NCBI RefSeq assembly: GCF_030272615.1
Contig: NC_081412.1
Coordinates: forward strand, 100,499,796 to 100,563,795
Direction: 5' to 3'
DNA from: Cryptomeria japonica
Taxonomy: Eukaryota; Streptophyta; Pinopsida; Cupressales; Cupressaceae
Length of the DNA stretch: 64,000 nucleotides
Shown one piece after another: positions 21,527-32,700 of this stretch; position 1 is the stretch's first letter; every line of letters starts with the position of its first letter. Under the pieces are notes generated by a model that was given only the letters and a program-made list of their open reading frames with translations, did not search any database and had not been told where the DNA came from. The translations under genes were made by a program, and so were the position numbers.

Positions 21527-24500
21527 TGTTAGATCCATCTCCAAGAAACAAAATGATGAAGTGCAAGAAACAAGACCCCTATCCAGTCTTTCTACCATCT
21601 ATAGTGATGTCAAATACTATAAACATTAGAGACATTAAAATAGGTCATGTGGACATTGATGAGTTTTTTAGACAAGTTGAGAATCCTCCATAATACTGTT
21701 TAATGGAACCTACCATCAATAGTAGTATTCATCAGTTGTAGCATTTCCTATGTCTGACCAGAATATGGAGTTTGTTCTTGCAGTGGCTAATAATTTTGAT
21801 CTTATAAGTCAAAGTGTGAAAGATGCAGATGGTAAGAAGGTGATCATGTTGAATGAGGATTTCTTTCATTCTTTGTTCAAGTGTCCAAGTATAGAGCATT
21901 ATGCAAACATAGATAGAAAATATGTTGAGGCCTATTATGAGAAAGATTCAGATAAGTGCAAGAGGAACATTAATGATAATTGATTGAAGACTCCTAGGCC
22001 TACAATTCCTAGATGGCCCAAGACCTTCCCTCAAAGTGATTTCCAGGAAGAAGTGAATGATTTGATTACTCTTCTCAGCAAGGAAAAAGGGATTCCTACT
22101 TCCAATAACTATTATGAATGGATGTATTAGTACATTTATATCATCAAACATAACAATAAGAAGATCTCTTGGGGTAAGCAGATTAGTGATGCCTCGTGTG
22201 AACAACTCACTAAGGTATTGTAGACATCTAAATTTAATTAATGTAATTAATTGAATTTAATTATCTTGAGTGCCTTTAATTAAATAATTACGTATTATTT
22301 AATTATTTAGAGTTCCCTCCTTCTAGCTAATTAATTTCCTTAATTATGCTATAGTCCCCTTTTAATTAATTATTTGGTAATCATTAATTAATTAATTAAA
22401 TTTGCGACCTTTCTTCTATTAAATAAATCAAATGCATAAATTGATTATTTAATTCATTTTGAGTTTTTTATCTTAATTCCTTCATAGAATTAATTAATTA
22501 AATTAATTAATTTTGTTTCCTTACATGTCTCCTAACTTTAATCCTCCTCTAACCCTCATCTAACTCTTCCTCTAACCTAACCCACCTAGCTAACCATAAG
22601 TTTTAGTCAACATTCCAAAATATCTTATATATCCTAATATTTGGGGAAATATCTTTATATTTGGAATTCACCTTTTAATTAATTAAATTCACCTTCTTCT
22701 TCTATTAAATAAATAAAATGCATAGTTTGACTATTTAATTCATCTTTTGTCCCTTTCCTCCTTTTTCCCATTATAGAATTAATTAATTAAATTCATTAAT
22801 TCTATTTCCTCACATGTCTCCTAACCTTAACCCTCATCTAATTCTTCCTTTAAACCTCACCCATTTGTCTAACCATAGGTTTTAGTCAACATTATCCCTT
22901 TCCCTCACCATATGTGTCCACATTCTCAAATATCTTGAATTTCCTAATATTTGGGGAAATATCTTGAATATCTTAATATTTGGGTAAATCTTTTAGAATT
23001 TGGGGAAATATCTCAAATATCCTAATATTTGGGAATATCTTCATTTTGGAATGGAAGCTTCTTATTTGGATGTCTCTCTTCCAAATAGGCATGTGTCCTC
23101 AAATACACTTGTCATTCTTTTATCCTAATTATCTTGATATTTGAAAATATATTCATATTTGGAATGAAAGCTTCTTATTTGCGCGTCTCTCTCCCAAATA
23201 GGCATGTGTCCTCAAGGAAACTTGTCATTCTTTTCCATGACACTTTCCCTTCTCAAAGACACTTGTCATTTCTATCCATGACACTTTCCCTTCTAAAGGA
23301 CAAGTGTCCCATTTTCATGCCTCATCTTCCCCTAACTTGGCCTCTATTTACTCCCCTCATTTTCCTTCACAATCCATCCACTTTCATTTTCATACCATCA
23401 TAATGATGAATTAACTAATCATATCAATTTCATTTACAACCTCATATCACATCCATTTCCATCCATTTTAGTCTAGTTTGCATACTCATCATCATGGAGT
23501 GCATTCAAGCACCTTTGGAATCATAGATCAAACACACATCAAATCAAAGGACTATCAAATCAAAGGATAAATCTAGAGTGCATTTTAATTGTTATTATGT
23601 TGTTTATCTACTTTTCCTTCTCAATCATCCTAATCTTGAGCATTTGAATGGATTTTGTGTTTGTTTAGATTGCTAGGTTTTATCTCAATCATTTTATTTG
23701 CATACATTTTCACTCACATAGTTACCTACCACTTTGAAATTTTATATGGCTTCCTATTTGGTGTATGCCACTACTACTATGAGGAATTTTGTAGATTTAT
23801 CTTCAGATGGGGACATAAGACATGTCCCAGTTTGGAAACATCACTCCTAGTTAACTCTTAAGGAAAGTTGATATCATTTCAGAAGAGTTAATGATGCTTT
23901 CTTTGGCTATTATATGTGCATGTTTGATAAGGGTCTTGAAAATAATAGAGTATCTGATGAAGCTTGGGAGGTTGTCAAAGAGTATGGATGTATGTTCTTG
24001 CAATTTACTACATTCACTTATCTAAGGATAGGATGTTATGATGATTAGGATTTCATGCTTCCAAGATATCTATCTGACAAAATTATTCATATGGAGTTAT
24101 CATGACAAATGGTGATAATACATGAGAAACAATTAGGTTGTCACAGAGAAGGTTTGAAATTTTCACTATCTATTGGAAGATACTCTATCAATTTAGTTTT
24201 TAAAGCAAGAGCTATGGAAGATGAAATGAGGAGAGTGACAATGAAAAATTCAAATCTAGGAGTGACTTTGACTATAGAGGTATGAAGAATAAGTTGAAAA
24301 AGAGTTGTAATCATGTTCACAGAATTGAGTATATCTAGACAGATTGTAGGATCAAGGAAGATATCGGGAAACTTGATTACTATCACCTCACCAAAGATCA
24401 AATAGTAAATCTCAACCTAGGAAATGTTCCTGATAATTTGGTGGATGATAGTGATGTCCTAAATCTTTAGTATGAAAGTGGGAAGATTTCTAATACCCCT

Positions 24501-25273
24501 CTTCCTCTTATCTAATGGTCCCAAAAGGAGGTGGTTTATATAAGAAACAGATTTCAAAGGATTCTTCCAAATACAAATGTTTGGCTAACACATAAAGGAA
24601 TCTAGTTGAAACCATTTACCACCAGATCAGAAAAATGATACTGCTAGACCTATTGGAAAGAGGTTGAAGCTAAGAAGAAAGAACATGCAATGGCCTATTG
24701 CTTCACCCAAATCTCTCAAATACAATTTTATTGTAGGAATGAGTAAAGGGAAGGAGAAAGAGAAATCTTATACTTCAAGTGCTTAGCAAGAGAGAGAACA
24801 AGAACCAAAAGAAAAAAAGGAGAATGATGATGAATGTATTGATGTAGACCAACTAGAAGAGGAAAAAAAACATCATGAGGAACAAGAAGAAGAAGACTTT
24901 TATGAAGAGGGTGTACTGGAGATCCCAAGAGGAACTGAACCTAAAGACATAGAGGAGCATGTTTCCTAGGGATCAAGTCGTGTCTCAGTTACTACATCTT
25001 CACAGGCTCATTTTTCCAAATCCATTCTATTTTGGTCCATTATTTCATGTGTTAGATACTGCTAGTTTGACCATTTATATTGTCCCTTCTTTTTCTACCA
25101 ATGAAGCTATCTTGGATACTCCTCAGGATAACATTGAATATGTGTTTTCCACTTTTCTAAATCTATCCAAAGTGTGTACAACCATGCTTGAGGATTTTGA
25201 CAAATTTATGTTAGATATGGGACCCTTCTCCAATGTTTCAATTGCAAAGAATCCATCTTCTATTATGTCTTCC
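21527..25273 (+). pseudogene. family U copy B: unrecognised large gene, decayed
   Basis: I do not recognise this family. Pieces in order: MLDPSPRNKMMKCKKQD at 21527; MEFVLAVANNFDLISQSVKD then FFHSLFKCPSIEHYANID (21750-21983); KTFPQSDFQEEVNDLITLLS (to 22214); a 1507-bp interruption; then FYMASYLVYATTTMRNFVDL (23722 on), FFGYYMCMFDKG, and FKARAMEDEMRRV (to about 24240); finally a Glu/Lys-rich coiled-coil-like tail (24735-24960) and MLEDFDKFMLDM (to 25273). Stops (21981, 22128, 23847 and more) and frameshifts abound. The first half aligns with copy A (49286-45641), both having an R/D-x-D-G segment, then F-x-x-x-F, and later F-Y-x-A-S-Y-L. It is cut off on the right by the gypsy-2 LTR. Confidence 0.55.
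22215..23721 (+). other. 1507-bp interruption of copy B: LTR-like insertion or intron
   Basis: Copy A has no gap at this point. Removing exactly 22215-23721 joins ACT-AAG to TTA-CCT in frame (QLTKLPTTLKFYMASYL). The removed block begins GT and ends AG, as a spliceosomal intron would. However 22219-23718 also begins TGTAGACATC and ends TTCACTCACA, the TG...CA form of an LTR, and its start resembles the outer end of the gypsy-1 LTR. No 5-bp duplication flanks it (GGTAT against TAGTT). Internally it is rich in TTAATTAATT (22230-22800) and has several copies of AATATTTGGGGAAATATC (22640-23030). Confidence 0.5.
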
Positions 25274-26910
25274 TGATGGCGTTTCTTTATCTTGCTCACA
25301 CTTCACCTAGTTGGTGTTGCTCAATTCCACCAACCTCACCGGGTCTAGCTATGCTGCAAGACCTCCAATTCCTTCCCAATCTTAGCTAGGACTTTCTCCT
25401 TACCAATCTCAAGGTGTTTGCAACAAGTATTTGACTAAGAACCCTACCATTTCAATGTGTTTCCCATATGCTCAATCTTGCAATCTTGGCAGCAACTTGT
25501 CAATTTCTCACTTTTTACCCCCATACTGTTGTGAGTCATTATAGAGGTGTGGAGGTGGTGTTTACCATGGAATCAATCCAACTAGGTCCATTTTAGGTTG
25601 TGCAGTCTTCATCTCCCTTATCGATTTCATGAAATTGCCTAGAAATAGGGCTACAAGGATGAGCCCCAATTAGGCCTCCTAAATCTGATTTTTGAGGGTT
25701 TTTGGTTTTACGGTCCAAAAGACCTTGCAAAGAGTTTTACTTTTCTTCAATAAATCATCTATCCCCAAGATATTTTGGTGGTTTTGGCTTCCCAACTTGT
25801 CATACAGTACACTAACCAAAAAATGACGGTTTACTAGGGTTTTTAGGCCTTTAACTGGCAGTGACTGTCCAACTTTGTAAAATGGGCATCTAAATGACTT
25901 TCCAAGGCTTCTCCTTGTAGTTACAACTCTGTATGGACTTCATGAATCACACCAAATTATTTGGCTAAGGTTTTGTATCCACCCCTGCAATATACACTCA
26001 ATTTACACCCTATTTTCTCTAGTCAGGTTGCTCTTGGACTCGCCTAGAACAAGGTGGTAACCATGAAAAACTCCACTTCCAGAACTCCTCCCTACATATT
26101 TACACTATAAAAAAGGTTTCCTTCCATGTCCCAATAGGTTGTGATGGTAGCACAGAGGAATTTTATGTGGCAACCATTCTACATGAATTTGCTATTTACA
26201 AGCCAAAAGTGGTTGATTGGAAACAAAACAATGAAAGTACTAACACACACTATCTACAAAGAATGGAATGAACCCAATAGTAATAGAACACACTAAAGAA
26301 ATACAATCCAAAAGTGGATCAATGGATTCAATCCATTTGTGTTCACATTTTATGCAAAATAAGGCAAAAACATTGATAACAGTCCGAAAATGAGTAGTTT
26401 CAGATTGTCAATCATACAAAAACAAACTTCCAACCTTGGTAATCATGCAAGAGGAGGTTTAAATAGTCTTCCCCATGTGTGTAGGCATCCTAGGTCAAAG
26501 TGCTAACCCTAACTCCACTGCTAAGATCTTTTAGGACCAAAGTTGTCATGACAACTTTTACAACTTTTTTACATTTTGTCTTTTCAAATTAAGAAACCTA
26601 TTACAAGTCATTAATCATGACTTTTTGAACATTCCTTAGTCTATTCTAAACCTCTCTAATTCTCACACCAAGTTATGCCTCTTTTGACCAACAAGAAGGT
26701 CATTTACTTACTCAAGCTACCACCTACTCACAAAGATGCAAGCCTAGAAAGAAAATGAACTTAACTAGGCATACACTTGACTAAAATCAAACATACACAC
26801 ACACCTTGGACCCTCCTAGAGTCCTTATTAGAAACCTGACTTGGATAAGGTCAGTACAAGACAAAATTGTGGAAGGACTATGAGCCTAAGTCCTAGGTGC
26901 TCCTGAACCA
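25274..26910 (-). repeat. gypsy-2 3' LTR, 1637 bp
   Basis: On the minus strand it begins TGGTTCAGGAGCACCTAG and ends AAACGCCATCA. The gypsy-3 LTRs begin TGGTGCAGAGCACCTAG and end CTCTGCATCA and measure 1638 and 1636 bp, so this is the same LTR family, though well diverged inside. Both contain a palindromic GTTGTCATGACAAC block (here within 26539-26558). Confidence 0.85.
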
Positions 26911-27994
26911 TTCTGCCAAACAAAAGAGAACTAAGTCACCTCTTTGGGGATCAGATTCTGATCAATGCCTAACTTATTAAACTCTATCTCAAGCGCCCAT
27001 GTAGCCTTAGCATCATCCATACCCTGCCACTTGATTAGGTGCTCCCAATAAATTTGGTGTCTTGTCTTCTTAGCGATCCTTGAACTCAATACCTTTTCAT
27101 CCTTTGGACTTGGTCTTACTAGTACTTGAAGGTTATTTACATCATCGAATACCTCTGAGTGACTACAATCTGAACCTAGGATTGGACCTTTGTACGCAAC
27201 TAAATTCTGCTATGTTGAAAACCGGTGACAGTCCTATTTCACTAGGTAGGTCCACCTTGTATGCATTTTCCCCATACTTGGCTAGGATGGCACATGCACC
27301 CAACCTTCTCATCTACAACTTATTAGGTACTCCTTGTTGTAGCCTTTCTTTGTTTAGATGCACCATGACAAGATCACCTACTTGGAATTGTAGGCTCTTC
27401 CTTCTCTCATCAACCTTTGCTTCATCTTACTTATGTTCTCCATCAATGCTTGCTTGATGGATTCATGTACCTCTTTCATTGACTAAGAAAAATATTTAGC
27501 ATAACCACTCCTTGTTGATACATTTCCTAAATCCCTTAACTCCAATATACCCCTTGGGTGGAGACCATATACCACCTCAAAAGGACTCTTTCTTGTGGTT
27601 CTATTAATTGTGTCATTGTAAGCATATTCAACTTGTGATAATACTTGATCCCATGTCTGACCATACTCCTTGGTAAGGCACCTCAATAAGTTTCCTAAGC
27701 TCCTATTAACCACTTCAGTTTGCTCATTTTTTTGTGGATAGTAGGCTGATCCAAAAGATAGGTTGGTGCCAAGCTTTTGCCAAAGTGTTTTTCAAAAATG
27801 ACTCATGAACTTTGAATCCCTATTTGAAACAATTCTCATGGGTAAACCATGTATCCTTATCACTTCCTTGAAGAACAACTAAGCTATATGACATGCATCA
27901 TGAGTAGTCTTTCAAGGTACAAAGTGGGCCATCTTACTAAACATGTCCACTATGACATAAATGTTGTCAAATCCTTGCTTTGTCCTTGGTAAAC
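26911..27994 (-). pseudogene. gypsy-2 integrase C-terminal half and chromodomain
   Basis: Minus-strand chromovirus pol end. From 27994 down: the integrase segment with QKLGTNLSFGSAYYPQ and EQTEVVNRSLGNLL (the catalytic Glu is present), YAYNDTINRTTRKSPFEVVY (27713-27483), the GDLVMVHLNKERL module near 27370, and a chromodomain (RIAKKTRHQIYWEHLIKWQG, near 27050), stopping at 26931-26933 just before a purine-poor junction with the LTR. Chromodomains in this family steer insertion toward marked chromatin. Everything upstream (gag to integrase core) is missing: the frame is cut at 27994 by the gypsy-3 LTR. Confidence 0.88.
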
Positions 27995-29632
27995 TGGTGC
28001 AGAGCACCTAGCTCAAAGTTGTCTTTTCTTGAATTTTAGAATTTTTGAGTGATTTAAAGTTATTTTATGTTGTAATAAGGTGGAATAAATCCTATGATTC
28101 TTTTTTAAGCCATAGTTTGGTTGTCCACACTTTTGTTGTGCTCAAGATCCAAAATTGTCATTATCCTAAAATATTGTCAAAATGTCAATTTTTGGTTTGT
28201 ACCAGGTGGATGCCTGGAAAATTGCTAGAATGTTTGGAAATGGTTTAAATCCATTGTAGGATTCCATTTGAGTTATTTTTAAGGCTTTGAGAGCCTTGGA
28301 GTGTGTTTTTGCACTCATAGGTAAAAGTTGTCAAAATTGTCATGACAACTTTTGCATTTTTAGGCAAAAGTAGTCCATGAAGGAAATGGCTTTGGAACTT
28401 GGTTGGAACCAAATTGAAATTGTGTATATAACCTTCTAAAAATCTCCAATACGAGGTTAATCAACTTTTGGTTTGCATTCAATTCATTTGCCAAGGGTTT
28501 CCTATGCTTTTTCTCACATTTGGACTGTTTCGCTTTGAATTTCTGATTTTGTATGAACTGTATGGTCTGGTACAGTGCTCATAGTAGCATAGGAAGTTAT
28601 AAATTTTTTTAACCTTTCCAACAAGTATAATATGAAAGTTTGAAGTGCTTTGAATCAAAAGTTATCACTATTTCTGTAATAGTTGCTCACAAACCCTTGA
28701 AATTTGGGGTTTTGATAGTAAAAATGCATTGTACCTGAGCATCCATGAATAGCACAAGTTGAAATCCATTGGATGGCTTGGGTAGGCTTTGTAAATGTTT
28801 TTAGAGTAGGCATTTTTTGTTTTTGCAGGCCACAAGGAGGAGAATGGGTGAGATGAACAACACACAAGCTTGTAGCTAGTGTGTGGGGGCAGCAGAGATT
28901 GCTTTTTTTTAGAGCCATGGAAAACTGATACCTTAGTAGCCCATAGTGTTTTGGAAAGGTATATGGGTGTACCAAAATTATCCAAGATTTTTTGGGTTTT
29001 AGATTTTGACTAGTGAAGAGTTTGGAGCACATCTTCCAAAACTGCCTGGAAGTCCTAAACCCCTTAAAATAGCTCATTTTGAGTTACCCTAGTTGTAGGA
29101 CAAACCCAGATGGGAAACATTGTGATCTTGTTTAAATTCCAAATGGGTATTTGAATATGTAAAAATATATGGGGGTTGTTAGGAAATTGTGGGGGAAAAT
29201 ACCAAAAAATAGTCCCAAAAGGGCTAGTCATTTAAGCCTAATAGCAGCCGATAGAAGCAAGTTGAAAACCTAGGGCTTGGGAGGAAGGTGTACACCTTTA
29301 TAATGAATAAAATGACCTTGAAAATACCTGAAAAACATAACCACAAACTTTAAACATGGTTAGAGTGAAGATCCTTGGTGGAGGTCTTTGGAGCCTAGCT
29401 AGAGTTTTGGGAAACTAGTAGGAGACCATCTCAAAATCAGAGATTTGGGTCAAAACCAACAAGAAACCTCAAGAGGCTATACCTAGGAGGCAAGTGAATA
29501 GATTTTAGGTCTTTGAGGTCTAAGGAGTTTACCCTAACAAGTTACCTTGGAGGAGCTTGAGTAGAAGGGTGAGTTGAGGAGTTGGGGTGAGTAAGGGTGA
29601 ATTGGAGAGCTAGGCACAAGATCTCTGCATCA
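27995..29632 (+). repeat. gypsy-3 5' LTR, 1638 bp
   Basis: Begins TGGTGCAGAGCACC, ends CTCTGCATCA, followed after three bases by the primer site. A TATA-like TGTATATAACC lies at about 28424-28434. A near-palindrome TTGTCATGACAA with flanking A/T tracts sits at 28333-28354. Several percent of positions differ from the 3' LTR, so the copy is old. Confidence 0.93.
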
Positions 29633-29635
29633 AAG

Positions 29636-29648
29636 TGGTATCAGAGCC
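29636..29648 (+). promoter_or_regulatory. gypsy-3 primer-binding site
   Basis: TGGTATCAGAGCC, the standard initiator-methionine tRNA complement, three bases after the LTR. Confidence 0.95.
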
Positions 29649-29702
29649 ATTATTTGAAAGATTTGGTGTATGTCAGATTGTGAAGAGTTAGAAGCAAGTT
29701 CA

Positions 29703-32700
29703 ATGCCTCCAAAGGCAATGACTCTAGAAGCCATCTGACAGATGGTGGCAGAGATGATAGAAGGATTGAAGGATACAGAAAGAAGCAGAGGAACTAGAGA
29801 GGCAAAGAAGGAGAAGGGAAAGGTTAAGACAGAATGGGGTGATGATACTGATGAAGAAGTGGAAGATGGAGAGGAACCAATAGCAATAGCTATGCCTCAA
29901 GACCAAAAGTTATTCCTAGATGCAGTCAAATCCATTTCTAAGGACAATCTGGATGGATTACCCACATATGGAGGAAACTTCAATGGAGAAGAGTTGATAG
30001 ATTGGATAGAAGCTCTCAATATTCACTTTGATTACAAAGAGGTAGCAGAAGAGAAAAGAGTTAATGTGGCCAAATCAAGAATGAGAGGATTAGCATTGGT
30101 TTGGTGGATTATGATGCAAGAAGAAAGGATACAAGAAGGAAAAAAGAAGATAACTTCATGGGAGCGTATGAAGATCAGACTTAAGGAACAATTCCTTTCA
30201 TGAGATTATGAAGTTCAAATTCATAAGAGACTAAAAAATCTGAAACAAAGGGAGCTAGATGTCAATGCTTACATGAAAGAATTCCATAAGCTAAGCCTCA
30301 GAGCTAAAAAGAATGAGAATGAGGTGGAGAAATTGGCTAGATACATGAATGGATTGAGACAAAAAATACAAGATGAAATCAGTATCCTTACTCCTGATAC
30401 TATTCATAAGTGTTTTCAGTTAGCATTAAGGGCAGAAGACAAAATCAAGAGGAGGAGTGAACAAAATCAAAAGTTTAGAGGTGGCAGATCCTTTAAAGGA
30501 AGGGGAACTTTTAATAGAGGACAAAAAACATCAAGGAATGAAGAAAACTCAAGGCAAGAAGGTGGTGGAGACTCTTCAAGGGGGCCATTTAGAGGATCCT
30601 TCAGAGGAAGAAACAATTCTAGGGGCAGATTTGGAAGCTCAGGAAGAGGAAATTCAGTTTTCACTGGTAGATGTTACAATTGTAATCAAGTTGGCCACAC
30701 AATGGGAAGGTGTCCAGAGAAGGCAACCAACTCTTCACACTCATACATGGGTGAGAGAAGAACACAATTAGTGGAGGAAGAAGATAATCAAAGTGTGTCT
30801 TCCCCTCTCAGCAAGGCAGGCCTAGTGACAGATGGTGAAATTTTAATGCTGAGAAGGTCTTTGTTGAAGATTCCTCAATCTCAAGAGCCACCACAAAGGA
30901 AGAGTTTGTTTAGAACAACTTGTAAGTCTCAAGGAAAGATTTGCAAAGTGATTGTAGACTCAGGTTCAACTAAGAATATAGTTTCAACTGAAATGGTGGA
31001 TAAACTCAAGTTAAAGAGGCTGCCACATCTCACTCCCTACAAGGTGTCATGGCTCAACCGGGGCCAACATGTCTTAGTTGATGAGAAAGCATGGGTAGAC
31101 TATGAGATTGGTGAGTATAAGGACAATATTTTATGTGATATATTGCCTATGGATGCTTGTCATTTGTTGTTGGGACGTCCATGGCAATTTGATGTTAAGG
31201 CTCAGCATGATGGAGAAAAGAATAGCTATATCATTATCAAGAATGGTAAGAGGCATCAAATGGATCCATTACCTGATCCAAAATAGGAAACAAAAGTGGG
31301 ATCAAGTGTGATGATGATGAGTGGGAAAGAGTTTCTTAAGGTGATGAAACAAGAAGGAGATCAAGGATATGTTATTGTGCTCAAACCTAGTGAAGAAGGT
31401 AAGGCAGATCCAGTGGAAGAAGTGCCACAAGAGGTGAAGGGTGTACTCAAACAATATGCAGAAGTAATAGGAGAAGATCTACCAGATTCTTTTCCACCAA
31501 TGAGGGATTTAAATCACCAAATAGATCTGATTCTAGGGGCAAGTTTGCCTAACAAGGCTGCCTACAAAATGACACCTAGTCAAAATGAAGAAATTGCCAA
31601 AAAAGTGCAGGAGCTCTTGGACAAAGGATTCATCAAAAAGAGTTTGATTCCATGTGTTGTACCTACTGTATTAGAACCCAAGAAAGGGGGAAAATGGAGA
31701 ATGTGTACAGAGTCCAGAGCAATCAATAAGATCACTATAAGGTACCGGTTCCCTATGCCAAGGATAGAAGACTTGTTGGACAATCTTGGGGGTGCAAGCT
31801 ACTTCACAAAGGTGGATTCAAAATCAGGTTATCATCAGATAAGAATCAAACTAGAGGATGAATGGAAGACAACCTTTAGGACAAATGCTAGCCTCTATGA
31901 GTTGTTGGTCATGCCATTTGGCCTTACCAATGCACCTAGCACCTTTCAAAGGCTCATGAATGAAGTTTTGGTTGAGTTCATAGGTAAATTTATGATTGTA
32001 TATCTTGATGATATTCTAATCTTTAGCAAGTCCAAAGAAGAACATCTCAAGGATGTGGAGATGGTCTTGAAGAAGCTAAAAAGGGCACAACTCAAAATCA
32101 ACCTTGAAAAGTGTGAGTTTCTCGAGACTGAACTTGTATATCTTGGTTTTGTCATTTCAAAAGGTTGTCTAAAAATGGATCCTAGTAAGGTTGAGGCAAT
32201 CCTTAGTTGGCCTACGCCTAAGAATATCAGTGATGTTAGGATTTTTCATGGGTTGGCATCCTTTTATAGGAATTTTGTAGGAAACTTTAGTCATGTGTGT
32301 GCTCCTATGCTCAATACTATCAAAGGGGGAGTCAAGTGTCAGTTTAGGTGGATAGAGGAGGCCCAAAAAGGATTTGAGTTGTTGAAAAAGAAGATAGCTG
32401 AGTTACCTACCCTTAGGTTACTTGATATCAATTAGTTATTTATAGTTGAGTGTGATGCTACTCAAAGAGAAATAGGGGTTGTTTTGAGTCAAGAGGGTCT
32501 TCCCATAGCCTTTTTCTCTAAAAAGTTGAATGAAGAAAAACAAAAGTACTCTGTGTATGACTTGGAGTTGTATGCCATGGTGCAAGCCTTGAACAAGTGG
32601 CATCATTACTTTCTGCCCAAAGAGTTTGTGGTCTATACTGACAACCATGCCCTTAGTTTTCTCAATGGACAAGAGAAGTTGAATCAGAAGCACCTCAAGT

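Noticed and set aside
27080-27457. 125-codon plus-strand frame
   Set aside because: It is the antisense of the gypsy-2 integrase C-terminal/chromodomain region, which reads clearly on the minus strand.
28655-29077. 140-codon minus-strand frame, with a near copy at 34981-35355
   Set aside because: Both lie inside the paired gypsy-3 LTRs; the similarity is LTR identity, and no domain is present.
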